Positions 45,376 to 53,930 of a stretch of 64,000 nucleotides of DNA are shown one piece after another. The DNA comes from an uncultured Veillonellaceae bacterium (lineage in GTDB: Bacteria; Bacillota; Negativicutes; Veillonellales; Negativicoccaceae). The translations under genes were made by a program, and so were the position numbers. The DNA is taken from NCBI GenBank assembly GCA_945876385.1, contig CAMCNU010000001.1, positions 310,001 to 374,000 of the forward strand, given 5' to 3'. The stretch's first letter is position 1, and every line of letters begins with the position of its first letter. A model generated the notes under the pieces. The model was not told where the DNA came from. It did not search any database and saw only the letters and a program-made list of their open reading frames with translations.

Positions 45376-46067
45376 GACGTCATCTCCTCACCGTTGACCC
45401 GGATCCGACCGTCCAACAACTCGATGTGCGAATCCGCCGCCGCCGCGATATCCGGCTCATGCGTCACCAGCAAAATGGTCCGTCCTTCGCGGTGAAGCGC
45501 CGTAAAAATCCGCATTACGTCTGCGCCGGACTTGGTGTCCAAATTGCCTGTCGGTTCGTCCGCCATAATGATAGATGGCTCATTGGCCAATGCGCGGGCA
45601 ATCGCCACACGTTGCCGCTGCCCGCCGGAGAGCTCGGTCGGCAAATGCTGCAACCGATTGCCCAATCCGAACATCCCCAGCAATTCCGTTGCACGCTGCC
45701 GCCGCTGCTCTTTACCGACGCCTGCATAAATCATCGGCAACTCGACATTTTCAAGCGTCGACAGCTTGGTCAGCAAATTAAAACTTTGAAACACAAATCC
45801 GATTTTGCGATTACGGATATGGGCCAATTCATCATCCGTCAGATGCGCCACCTCGTCACCGTCCAAGCGATATGATCCGTCCGTCGGCCGATCCAGACAG
45901 CCTAAAATATTCATCAGTGTCGACTTGCCGGATCCGGATGGCCCCATAATGGAAAAAAAATCGCCTTTTCGCACCGTCAACTGAATATCCCGCAAGACAG
46001 GCACTTCCACAGCCCCCAAACGATACGTCTTGCTGATATGTTGCAAAGCAATGACCGGTGTCGTCAT
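45372..46067 (-). CDS. MacB/LolD-type ABC transporter ATPase
   Basis: A 231-residue ATPase with Walker [10 protein letters not shown], signature [16 protein letters not shown] and Walker [17 protein letters not shown], typical of the LolD/MacB group. ATGA overlaps at both ends (with macA and the permease) show a coupled three-gene exporter. Confidence 0.93.
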   Translation of the reverse strand: MTTPVIALQHISKTYRLGAVEVPVLRDIQLTVRKGDFFSIMGPSGSGKSTLMNILGCLDRPTDGSYRLDGDEVAHLTDDELAHIRNRKIGFVFQSFNLLTKLSTLENVELPMIYAGVGKEQRRQRATELLGMFGLGNRLQHLPTELSGGQRQRVAIARALANEPSIIMADEPTGNLDTKSGADVMRIFTALHREGRTILLVTHEPDIAAAADSHIELLDGRIRVNGEEMTS

Positions 46068-47128
46068 ATGCGGAACCTGCGTGTCGTCACCGATTTCGTG
46101 ACTTCGTCCGGAACTCGTCCGTTGACGACAATCGTATCACCGACAACCAGACCGCTCACGACTTCCGCATGCATATCGTCGACAATGCCGAGCGTGACGG
46201 GCACTTTTTCAAATCCGTCCGCCGTACGACGATAGACATATTGCCCGTTGACACCGCTGCGCAGCGCCGTAATCGGAATCACCGGCACATTTTCCGCATG
46301 TCGCCCGAACACCAACGCCCGTGCGGTCATTCCCGGATACAACCGAGCGATGTCCGTCGGATCGATGGCGACATAGACCGTGTAATAAATCACGGCGGTC
46401 GACTGATTGCTCGGAATCCGGCGCGAAATATCCGTCACCGTACCGTGAAATTCCGTCGACGGATACGCGTCTACCGTAAATGTGACCGCTTGACCGACCG
46501 CCACACGACCGATATCCGTCTCATCCACGGCCAGTTTGATGCGCATCTGCGTCAAATCGGCAACGGTGGCGATAATCATCTGATTGGCCAGTCCTTGCGA
46601 TACCGTTTCCCCTTCCCGCATCGGCTCTCCGATGACCGTCCCTGCAATCGGAGACACAATCACCGTATCGTTGAAGTCGCCCCGGGCGCGATTATATTCC
46701 GCCGCGGCGCTTTCATAGGCCAGTCGCTTGTCGTCCAGCATCTCGGCCGAAACGGCACCGGAGCGATACAACTCTTCATACCGTGCCAGGGATGCTTTTT
46801 TATTCTGCAGATTACTCTGTGCTTGATGCAACTGACTTTCCGCAGTTTGCGACTCGATGACGGCAATAATCTGTCCTGTTGTCACCGCATCATTTTCACG
46901 CACCCGCACCTCACGCAGTGTCCCTGCCACCGTCGCACTCAAATCCACCCGGCGCAACGGTTCAATCGTGCCCGTTACATCGATTTTTTCCTTGATGTCC
47001 ATCGATTCGACTTGCCCGATCGTATACTCCGCCTCCGGCGCTTCCTCCGGCAGTAACCACCATGCACATGCACCGACAATCAGCACGGCCGCTACCGCTC
47101 CGATCCACCCTTTTTTTCTACTGTTCAT
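46064..47128 (-). CDS. MacA/HlyD-type periplasmic adaptor
   Basis: A 354-residue membrane-fusion protein: N-terminal membrane anchor (residues 7-24), lipoyl halves (TVAGTLREVRVREND and DTVIVSPIAGTVIGE), a short coiled-coil hairpin, beta-barrel and membrane-proximal domains. In diderms it links the inner-membrane exporter to an outer-membrane channel; no TolC-like gene is in the window. First gene of the operon. Confidence 0.9.
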   Translation of the reverse strand: MNSRKKGWIGAVAAVLIVGACAWWLLPEEAPEAEYTIGQVESMDIKEKIDVTGTIEPLRRVDLSATVAGTLREVRVRENDAVTTGQIIAVIESQTAESQLHQAQSNLQNKKASLARYEELYRSGAVSAEMLDDKRLAYESAAAEYNRARGDFNDTVIVSPIAGTVIGEPMREGETVSQGLANQMIIATVADLTQMRIKLAVDETDIGRVAVGQAVTFTVDAYPSTEFHGTVTDISRRIPSNQSTAVIYYTVYVAIDPTDIARLYPGMTARALVFGRHAENVPVIPITALRSGVNGQYVYRRTADGFEKVPVTLGIVDDMHAEVVSGLVVGDTIVVNGRVPDEVTKSVTTRRFRI

Positions 47129-47162
47129 AGATTCCCTTCCTTTGTTGTTCGACTTATTTATT

Positions 47163-47171
47163 ATTATAGCA
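47163..47171 (-). promoter_or_regulatory. Extended -10 promoter of macA operon
   Basis: TGC-TATAAT, about 35 bp before macA, no clear -35. The same nine bases are used by the divergent MATE gene. Confidence 0.6.
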
Positions 47172-47225
47172 TAGCCGACTATTTTCCACCGCCGTCCGTC
47201 ATGTCTGTCTCTTCACCCGTGCATA

Positions 47226-47234
47226 TGCTATAAT
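47226..47234 (+). promoter_or_regulatory. Extended -10 promoter of MATE gene
   Basis: TGC-TATAAT, 33 bp before the MATE start. The 139 bp between the divergent starts holds both promoters and no gene. Confidence 0.6.
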
Positions 47235-47267
47235 GGAATTGTTAGTTATTCAATGAAGGAGAACCAT

Positions 47268-48602
47268 ATGCAACATGTCACAACAACGCGCTCTATGTGG
47301 GGGCAATTTTTTTCTGTTTCATTACCTGTATTTCTGACCCAACTCTCACTCGTATTGGGCAGTTTTTTTGCGGCGACGATGGCCGGTCATCACGGCCGCA
47401 TCGACTTGGCGGGTGTCGCGGTCGGTGTCAATCTGTGGATGCCCGTATTGATGACCTCAATCGGGCTGTTTATGGGCGTCACCCCGATTATTTCCCATCT
47501 GCTCGGCGCCGGAAAAACGCAACGCATTCCGACAATTATCCGCCAGGCTGTCTACTTGGCCGCCGCCATCGGTATTGTCGTCACCCTTCTCGGTGCCTGC
47601 GCCGTTCGTCCGGTGTTGGATATATTAGCCTTGGAGCCTGCTGTCGATACGATTACCTATCGGTTTCTGCTCTATATCGGCCTGGGCATCATCCCGACGT
47701 TCATCTCGATTACCCTGCGCAACATCGTCGATTCACACGGGTTGACCCGTATTTCTCTGATGATTATGACCTGCGGATTTTTGGTCAATATCGTCTTAAA
47801 CTATTGCTTTATTTACGGTGCATGGATTTTTCCCGACATGGGCGGTGCCGGAACCGGTGTCGCGATTGCGCTGTCCAACACCTTCAACTGCCTGTGCTTT
47901 TTAGTCCTGATGGGGACTTGCGCACCGTTCAAGCACTACCGTGTATTTGCGTGGGAGCAATTCCGTCCCGATATTTGGCGTGACCAACTCAAAATCGGTC
48001 TGCCTATCGGCGGTGCCAATTTCTTGGAAATCAGTCTGTTTGCCATCATCGGTTTGCTTGTCACGACGTACGGCACCGATATCATTGCTGCCCATCAGGC
48101 CGCCAATAATTTTTCCAATCTCGCATATACCCTACCGCTCTCGGCCGGTATTGCCACAACAATTTTGTGCGGCTACGAATTGGGCGGCGGACGACGGGAC
48201 TATGCCCTTCGCTACGCCCGCATGGCACAGTTGTTCACGATTATCATCGCGCTGCTCTTATTCGGATTTACCTACCTGCATATGGACCGGGTCGCCGGTC
48301 TGTATTCCTCTGACGAGGACATGATTGCATTGATTTCGACCTTTGTTCCGTTCGCTATGTGCTTTATTTTTGCCGATGCCACCGGCACACCGATTCAAGG
48401 CGCCTTGCGCGGCTACAAAGACGTCCGCTTCATCTTTTGCATTTCGTTTATTTGCTATTGGCTTGTCGGTCTCGGTACGGGCGGTGTATTTGCGCATCTG
48501 CTCGGATTCGGCCCCTACGGGTACTGGATCGGTGCGATTACCGGTCTGGCGGCCGCCTCCGTTGCCTACAATTTGCGCTTGATTTATCTCAACCGCAAGT
48601 AA
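47268..48602 (+). CDS. MATE family efflux transporter
   Basis: A 444-residue inner-membrane antiporter with twelve predicted helices. MATE features include PVFLTQLSLVLGSFFAATMAG in helix 1 and GLPIGGANFLEIS at the start of helix 7, which mirrors the first half. It exports cationic drugs or metabolites using Na+ or H+. ATG 47268 is 6 nt after AAGGAG; an in-frame ATG five codons earlier contains that site. Single-gene transcript ending at a strong terminator. Confidence 0.94.
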   Translation: MQHVTTTRSMWGQFFSVSLPVFLTQLSLVLGSFFAATMAGHHGRIDLAGVAVGVNLWMPVLMTSIGLFMGVTPIISHLLGAGKTQRIPTIIRQAVYLAAAIGIVVTLLGACAVRPVLDILALEPAVDTITYRFLLYIGLGIIPTFISITLRNIVDSHGLTRISLMIMTCGFLVNIVLNYCFIYGAWIFPDMGGAGTGVAIALSNTFNCLCFLVLMGTCAPFKHYRVFAWEQFRPDIWRDQLKIGLPIGGANFLEISLFAIIGLLVTTYGTDIIAAHQAANNFSNLAYTLPLSAGIATTILCGYELGGGRRDYALRYARMAQLFTIIIALLLFGFTYLHMDRVAGLYSSDEDMIALISTFVPFAMCFIFADATGTPIQGALRGYKDVRFIFCISFICYWLVGLGTGGVFAHLLGFGPYGYWIGAITGLAAASVAYNLRLIYLNRK

Positions 48603-48607
48603 GAACA

Positions 48608-48645
48608 AAAGGACCTGCAAGGAATATTCCTTGCAGGTCCTTTTT
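48608..48645. terminator. Bidirectional terminator, MATE and GT9 genes
   Basis: A perfect 19-bp palindrome (AAAAGGACCTGCAAGG...) with T-runs on both sides, between convergent genes. Confidence 0.93.
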
Positions 48646-48655
48646 GTCTTGTAAA

Positions 48656-49699
48656 CTACTTCAAGATCGGTATGTGACGCAATTGCCTATCAATCAATGC
48701 TGTCACTTCCTGTACTGGTAAATTCTGCATGTCCACACGATCATCCCGCTTCGCATGCAAAGGGCGATTGGGAGGTTGCGGTGCGACCGCCGTCAGTCCG
48801 AGCGGGTGCAGGTACGGACCGCTTCGTTCCGGCAATGTCGGCCCATATACACCGATCAGCGGGGTGCGAAGCGCATTGGCAATGTGAAGCGGTCCCGTAT
48901 CGCCGGAGATATGCAGGCACGCCTCCGCCTCCCACGCCATCAATTGCCGGAGAGTCGTCTTGCCGGCCAGTGGCAGCACTTCTCGCTCGGCAAACGGACG
49001 CACAACGGCATCCACCATACTTTGCTCAGCTGCGCTACCCATCACCGCCACCGCCACCCCGTAACCGAGCAAATACGCAATAACCTCTTGCCAGCGAGAC
49101 ACCGGCCACATTTTCCCCGCACCGCGTGAGCCGGGTACGACGACAGCAAACGGCTTATTCATCCCGATATCGGCCAACTTCTGCCGCACTTCACGACGCT
49201 CCGTCTGAATATCCGGCAACGGGTACTCCGCTCCCTCCGTCGCAATGCCCAACTCCTGCAAGACATCGAGCAGACGCGCCGTAATATGACCGTATTGATT
49301 TTCCCCGGTGAGCGGACGACTGACCAGCCCGGCGCCTTCCCGTGCTTCCCAATACCCGTACCGTTGCGTTGCGCCGCTCAATATCGCCACCAATGCACTC
49401 TTGGCAATCATCTGCAAGTCCAGTACACAATCGAATCGTTTTTCACGCAAGCATTTCCCCAACGCAAGCCAGTACTTCGGACTGCGAATACGGGCTCGAT
49501 GAACGGGGATAATCTCGTCCAAGTAAGGTGCGCCCGGTAAAACAGACTGAAACTCCGTCTGCACCGCCCACGCGATGTACGCCTGTGGCCTTGCCTTACG
49601 CAACGCCGCCAATACCGGCAGCGCTGTCATGATGTCTCCGAGAGAGCTCATTTTGATAAGTAAAATACGTTGCTCACTGCGAATTTCTAATTCTCTCAT
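48656..49699 (-). CDS. GT9 glycosyltransferase, heptosyltransferase-like
   Basis: A 347-residue GT9 enzyme: ILLIKMSSLGDIMTALPVLAALR at the N-terminus and SGDTGPLHIANALRTPLIGVYG near the C-terminus, both typical of ADP-heptose:LPS heptosyltransferases (WaaC/WaaF). It transfers heptose from ADP-heptose to the LPS inner core on the cytoplasmic side. Position at the end of the gmhA-hldE-gmhB series supports heptose use. ATG 49699 has GGAG upstream and overlaps gmhB by 26 bp. Confidence 0.9.
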   Translation of the reverse strand: MRELEIRSEQRILLIKMSSLGDIMTALPVLAALRKARPQAYIAWAVQTEFQSVLPGAPYLDEIIPVHRARIRSPKYWLALGKCLREKRFDCVLDLQMIAKSALVAILSGATQRYGYWEAREGAGLVSRPLTGENQYGHITARLLDVLQELGIATEGAEYPLPDIQTERREVRQKLADIGMNKPFAVVVPGSRGAGKMWPVSRWQEVIAYLLGYGVAVAVMGSAAEQSMVDAVVRPFAEREVLPLAGKTTLRQLMAWEAEACLHISGDTGPLHIANALRTPLIGVYGPTLPERSGPYLHPLGLTAVAPQPPNRPLHAKRDDRVDMQNLPVQEVTALIDRQLRHIPILK

Positions 49700-50207
49700 G
49701 CCGCTCTCCGCCAACCAATGCCCTGACAAACGTATATAAATTGCCGCCCGAAAACAGGCGCGCCTCTACGCCCGCCCGTTGTGCCGCGAGAACATCCCGC
49801 TCACTGTCGCCGACCAAGACTGCTTCCGCCGGTGCACAGCCTGCATCCCGCAATGCTTGCATAATCATCCCCGTTGCCGGTTTGCGACAGTCGCAAACGC
49901 AATCATACGCAGGTACCTTCGCCTGCGGCAAATGGGGACAATAATAAAATCGCGCAATTTCGCCGCCGTACACACGCAGCTCGTCATTGACCCATTGATG
50001 CAGGGACTGCACCTGTGATTCCGTGTACATCCCCCGCGCAATACCGCTTTGGTTGGTCACGACAACAACACGACAACCGCAACGGACCAAGTAAGCCACC
50101 GCCTGCGGGGCACCGTCTATCCACTGCCATTGCGCCGGGGTATGGACGTAACCGCTATCCACATTGAGTACCCCGTCCCGATCCAGTAACACCAGCCGCT
50201 TATGCAT
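49674..50207 (-). CDS. gmhB: D-glycero-beta-D-manno-heptose 1,7-bisphosphate 7-phosphatase
   Basis: A 177-residue HAD phosphatase of the GmhB/HisB-N type. The nucleophile motif LLDRDGVLN, VVTNQSGIARG, a zinc-binding loop (CPHLP ... CVCDC) and VGDSERDVLAAQRAG are visible. It removes the 7-phosphate in ADP-heptose synthesis. Two adjacent ATGs exist; the second fits the GGGAG spacing better. Overlaps the hldE stop by 8 bp. Confidence 0.93.
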   Translation of the reverse strand: MHKRLVLLDRDGVLNVDSGYVHTPAQWQWIDGAPQAVAYLVRCGCRVVVVTNQSGIARGMYTESQVQSLHQWVNDELRVYGGEIARFYYCPHLPQAKVPAYDCVCDCRKPATGMIMQALRDAGCAPAEAVLVGDSERDVLAAQRAGVEARLFSGGNLYTFVRALVGGERHERIRNSQ

Positions 50208-51672
50208 CATGCTCCCGCTCCGTACCGGGTGCCCCTATCCGTGCAATCAGCCCTGTCGTCGAATATCCTTCAATAAACGGAAGTACCGTCACCCGCTCGG
50301 CAAATTCTTTGCCGATAATATCTTCCGGCCGATAATCGCCGCCCTTGACCAAGATATTCGGTCGCAAGCGCGCTAACAATTCGTAGGGCGTGTCTTCCGC
50401 AAACACAATCACAGCGTCCACACAAGAAAGTGCCTGCAACAAGTAGGCCCGATCCGCCTCCCTACAAACCGGACGTGTTTCTCCCTTCAACCGTCGTACG
50501 GACGCATCACTATTCAGGCCGACGACAAGTCGATTGCCTAAGCGCGCAGCCGCATGTAAGTAGCTGACATGTCCCCGGTGCAGTATATCGAAACAGCCGT
50601 TGGTAAAGACGACCGTATCTCCCTGTGCCTGCCAAGATCGGATTTGTGTTGCCAATGCGGATACGGATACATAAATTTTATTGCCGTCTTCGACACTGCT
50701 CCCGATGTTTTCCATATCCGCCCGCGTAATCGGATAGGTGCCGACTTTGCCGACGACCACTCCCGCCGCCTGATTCGCCAAATCCAACGCGGCAGGAGCC
50801 GGAATCTTCAATGCACAGGCAGCTGCAAGGATTGCACATACCGTATCACCCGCGCCGGACACATCAAACACTTCACGCGCTGCCGCCGGATGATGACCGG
50901 ATTCTCCGTTTTCCGTCACCAAGCTAATCCCCTGCTCCGAGCGTGTCACCGCCAATTGTCGCAACCCGTAACGGCGAGCCGCCTCCATTCCTGCGGCAAT
51001 CACATCCCCATCCCGATTGGGTACGTTTCGCCCGCTCACCAGCGACAATTCCGCCAAGTTCGGCGTAATCAACTCCGCTCCCGCATATTTCTCCCACGCC
51101 GTTCCTTTCGGGTCGACCACGACGGGAACTTGATATTGCCGACACAGGGCAATCACTCTCTGACAAAGTTCAGCGCGGCATACGCCTTTGTCATAATCGG
51201 AAATCACTACGCCCCGTAGTCCCGCGCGCAAATCGGTTTCCAACTGTTGCAGTAAATCATCTGTACCGACAGACGATAACTCCGTATATTCCTCAAAATC
51301 GACGCGCAACATTTGCTGTTGCCCGCCGACAATTCGCATTTTGGCAGTCGTTTGGCGCTCTTGATCCGTTACCATGCGATTCGATGCCGCCGGTAGCTGC
51401 ATCAACAGGTCACCGATTGTCCGTCCTGCTTCATCATCACCGACAGCACTGTACAGATATACATGCGCCCCCAATTGCGCGAGATTGGCCGCGACATTGC
51501 CCGCACCGCCCAACCGTGATTCCGTACGAGTGACTGCATGAACGGGAACCGGTGCTTCCGGAGAAATACGCCCCACGGTACCGAACAAGTAACGGTCCAA
51601 CATCACGTCCCCGATCACACCGACCGGCAGACCTTGCACCTCCGCCAAAAATGTCCGAATATTAGCATGCAT
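50200..51672 (-). CDS. hldE: Bifunctional heptose kinase/adenylyltransferase HldE
   Basis: A 490-residue fusion. Residues 1 to about 320 are a ribokinase-type D-glycero-D-manno-heptose-7-phosphate kinase (RLGGAGNVAANLAQLG, DVSGAGDTVCAILA). The rest is the nucleotidyltransferase (VVFTNGCFDILHRGHVSYLH) that makes ADP-heptose. Start assigned at 51672 (MHANIRTFL), overlapping gmhA by 11 bp; earlier in-frame ATGs are possible but unsupported by a ribosome-binding site. Confidence 0.95.
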   Translation of the reverse strand: MHANIRTFLAEVQGLPVGVIGDVMLDRYLFGTVGRISPEAPVPVHAVTRTESRLGGAGNVAANLAQLGAHVYLYSAVGDDEAGRTIGDLLMQLPAASNRMVTDQERQTTAKMRIVGGQQQMLRVDFEEYTELSSVGTDDLLQQLETDLRAGLRGVVISDYDKGVCRAELCQRVIALCRQYQVPVVVDPKGTAWEKYAGAELITPNLAELSLVSGRNVPNRDGDVIAAGMEAARRYGLRQLAVTRSEQGISLVTENGESGHHPAAAREVFDVSGAGDTVCAILAAACALKIPAPAALDLANQAAGVVVGKVGTYPITRADMENIGSSVEDGNKIYVSVSALATQIRSWQAQGDTVVFTNGCFDILHRGHVSYLHAAARLGNRLVVGLNSDASVRRLKGETRPVCREADRAYLLQALSCVDAVIVFAEDTPYELLARLRPNILVKGGDYRPEDIIGKEFAERVTVLPFIEGYSTTGLIARIGAPGTEREHDA

Positions 51673-52225
51673 AGTACGCATCCACCATCGCACACCAAAT
51701 ATGACCGACCATCATGTGCATCTCCTGAATACGGGCCGTCACTGTAGACGGTACATGCAAAACATGAGTTGCCCGGTGATCCAGCTCACACGCTTCGGCA
51801 CCGGTCAAGCCGATAACCCGCATATCACGCGCTGTCGCCGCTTGCGCTGCCGCCACGACATTTTCACTGTTGCCGCTGGTCGAAATCGCCACCAGTAAGT
51901 CCCCCGCGCGCCCCAGTGCTTCGATTTGACGCGCAAACACGCGCGCATACGAATAATCATTGGCGACCGCCGTCAAAATCGACGTATCCACCGTCAAGGC
52001 AATACCGGGCAGTGCACGCCGCTCGGCATGATAGCGCCCGACCAGCTCCGCCGCCAAATGTTGCGCGTCCGCCGCACTGCCGCCGTTGCCGCAGAAAAAG
52101 ATTGTCCCGCCGGCCGCCAGAGTCTCCGTCCACCAACCGCCCAACATAGCAATCTCATCCGCACGTGCCGCCATGGCCGCCAGCACTTCCGCATGCTGCG
52201 CCATGCCCTGTTTGACCACATCCAT
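51662..52225 (-). CDS. gmhA: Phosphoheptose isomerase GmhA
   Basis: A 187-residue SIS-domain isomerase that converts sedoheptulose 7-phosphate to heptose 7-phosphate, the first step of ADP-heptose synthesis. FFCGNGGSAADAQHLAAEL and AISTSGNSENVV are the sugar-phosphate loops. Sedoheptulose 7-phosphate is a transketolase product. TAATG overlap with the dipeptidase stop. Confidence 0.95.
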   Translation of the reverse strand: MDVVKQGMAQHAEVLAAMAARADEIAMLGGWWTETLAAGGTIFFCGNGGSAADAQHLAAELVGRYHAERRALPGIALTVDTSILTAVANDYSYARVFARQIEALGRAGDLLVAISTSGNSENVVAAAQAATARDMRVIGLTGAEACELDHRATHVLHVPSTVTARIQEMHMMVGHIWCAMVDAYYAC

Positions 52226-53301
52226 TACGCCTGCTCCGCATGCGGCAATGTATCACGCAAGAAACGCAGCGCGTTCTTGGCAAAAATCCGATCAATATCA
52301 TCATCCGAGAAATCTTCCCGCTTAAGTGCCTGCACCAACTTATCCATTTCACTCGCATCATGCACTTCCAAGTAAGGCTGCACACCGTCAAAATCCGTCC
52401 CCAAGGCGACCGTTTCAATCCCTGCCAAATTCACCATGTACCGTGCATGCTTGGCGATATCCGCCACTTTGGACACAATCAACGGCTCCGTCAACTCGCC
52501 TGTCGGACGAGGTGCCTGTCCGGTTTGGATGGCGTGATATTCCTCTGTCGTGACCAGCCGCGAAAACATTTTCGGGTTATCAATTTCCCGCAACGACGTA
52601 ATCGGTTCGGGACTGACAAAATTACGAGAAAAATTGAGCCCGATAATTCCGCCTTTCTCCCCGTAGAGCCGCAACAAATCATCCGGCAAATTCCGCGTAT
52701 GTTCCTTGACGCGGCGGGCATTGGAATGAGACGCCATAACGGGGCGCGATGTGCGTTCCAATAGCTCACGCGTACCTTGGTCATTCAAATGGCTGGTATC
52801 CACGATGACACCATGGGACTGCATCCATTCGACAAACTCCCAGCCGCGCGCTGTCAGACCTTTGTCCTCACCTTCCGTTCCGTTCGGATAGCCGAGCTCA
52901 TTGGGGTAATTCCACGTCAACGTAATCAACCGCACCCCGTCATCATAAGCGGCCTGTAATTTATCCATGTCGCCGCCCAAGACGCCGCCTTCTTCGATTG
53001 ATAACATGGCACCGACGACACCGTCACGGGCACAAGCGGAAATATCCTCATACGTCCGTACCTGCCGAATATACTGCGGATACTTTTCCATCTGCTCGGT
53101 AAACACCCGTTTCATCTCCGTATACCGCGCATATGCATCGGGATGCTCTTGCAAATCGACAAAAATCGCAAAATCCTGCAACAAATAATCGGAATGCCGC
53201 AACTTTTCGATATCGATGTTCCAGCAATTTCGATACAAATCGCCGCCTGCCGGGACATCCAACAATTTCATTAATGTGTCACAATGCAAGTCAATAATCA
53301 T
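52225..53301 (-). CDS. Membrane dipeptidase-type peptidase, family M19
   Basis: A 358-residue zinc metallopeptidase of the renal-dipeptidase family: metal motif IDLHCDT, bridging Glu in LSIEEGG, HLNDQG and MASHSNAR with the metal His. Members hydrolyse dipeptides, some with D-residues. No signal peptide is seen, so it is probably cytoplasmic. It starts directly at the nrdR stop with GGAGGAG upstream. Its place ahead of the heptose genes suggests peptidoglycan-peptide recycling, by inference. Confidence 0.92.
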   Translation of the reverse strand: MIIDLHCDTLMKLLDVPAGGDLYRNCWNIDIEKLRHSDYLLQDFAIFVDLQEHPDAYARYTEMKRVFTEQMEKYPQYIRQVRTYEDISACARDGVVGAMLSIEEGGVLGGDMDKLQAAYDDGVRLITLTWNYPNELGYPNGTEGEDKGLTARGWEFVEWMQSHGVIVDTSHLNDQGTRELLERTSRPVMASHSNARRVKEHTRNLPDDLLRLYGEKGGIIGLNFSRNFVSPEPITSLREIDNPKMFSRLVTTEEYHAIQTGQAPRPTGELTEPLIVSKVADIAKHARYMVNLAGIETVALGTDFDGVQPYLEVHDASEMDKLVQALKREDFSDDDIDRIFAKNALRFLRDTLPHAEQA

Positions 53302-53796
53302 TTACGACTCCTCCTTCGGTGCTGCTGACGATGCACCATTCTGCGCCTGATTCATCAGCAATTCCAGCTCACGCATAAACTCATCGAGATTTTGAAATTT
53401 ACGATATACCGATGCAAATCGCACATAGGCGACTTGATCCAAATCCTTCAACTTACCTAATACCAATTCGCCCAGTTTGTCCGAATGGATTTCCTGCATC
53501 AGACCGTTGCGGATTTCCCGTTCTACTTCGCTGACCAGTTCTTCCATCCGCTCCGTACTGATATTCCGTTTATCACATGCCCGCATAATTCCGCGCAACA
53601 ATTTGCCACGGTCAAACATCTCCCGCCGATTTCCTTTTTTGATGACCACAAGCGGAGCCTCTTCCACCAGTTCATACGTCGTAAACCGCCGCTGGCATGA
53701 CAAACACTCCCGCCGTCGACGAATGGCGTTGCCGTCGTCGGTCACACGGGAATCCGTCACCTTGGTATCCTTGAATTGACAAAACGGACACTTCAT
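53302..53796 (-). CDS. nrdR: Transcriptional repressor NrdR
   Basis: A 164-residue regulator of ribonucleotide reductase genes. A zinc ribbon (CPFC ... CLSC) with DSRVTDDGNAIRRRRECL is followed by an ATP-cone (about residues 49-139) that senses dATP/ATP. The C-terminus has an extra Ala/Ser/Glu tail. No nrd gene is in the window. It heads the dipeptidase-heptose operon. Confidence 0.96.
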   Translation of the reverse strand: MKCPFCQFKDTKVTDSRVTDDGNAIRRRRECLSCQRRFTTYELVEEAPLVVIKKGNRREMFDRGKLLRGIMRACDKRNISTERMEELVSEVEREIRNGLMQEIHSDKLGELVLGKLKDLDQVAYVRFASVYRKFQNLDEFMRELELLMNQAQNGASSAAPKEES

Positions 53797-53832
53797 AATA
53801 AACCTCCTTACCGAATCAGGATTGATTACTTT

Positions 53833-53841
53833 ATTATATCA
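53833..53841 (-). promoter_or_regulatory. Extended -10 promoter of nrdR operon
   Basis: TGA-TATAAT about 37 bp before nrdR, followed by GGAGG ribosome-binding site; -35 unclear. No obvious NrdR-box pair is visible. Confidence 0.6.
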
Positions 53842-53898
53842 CAGACACGATTGCGCTATACAAACCGCCTTGCCTTTTCCCTATTGCCCGCAACAAAA

Positions 53899-53925
53899 AA
53901 CGGTCGAGAATCACTCTCGACCGTT
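53899..53925 (-). terminator. Terminator after leuS
   Basis: An 11-bp perfect stem (AACGGTCGAGA and its complement), 5-nt loop, then TTTT on the minus strand, 6 bp past the leuS stop. Confidence 0.92.
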
Positions 53926-53930
53926 GGTCA

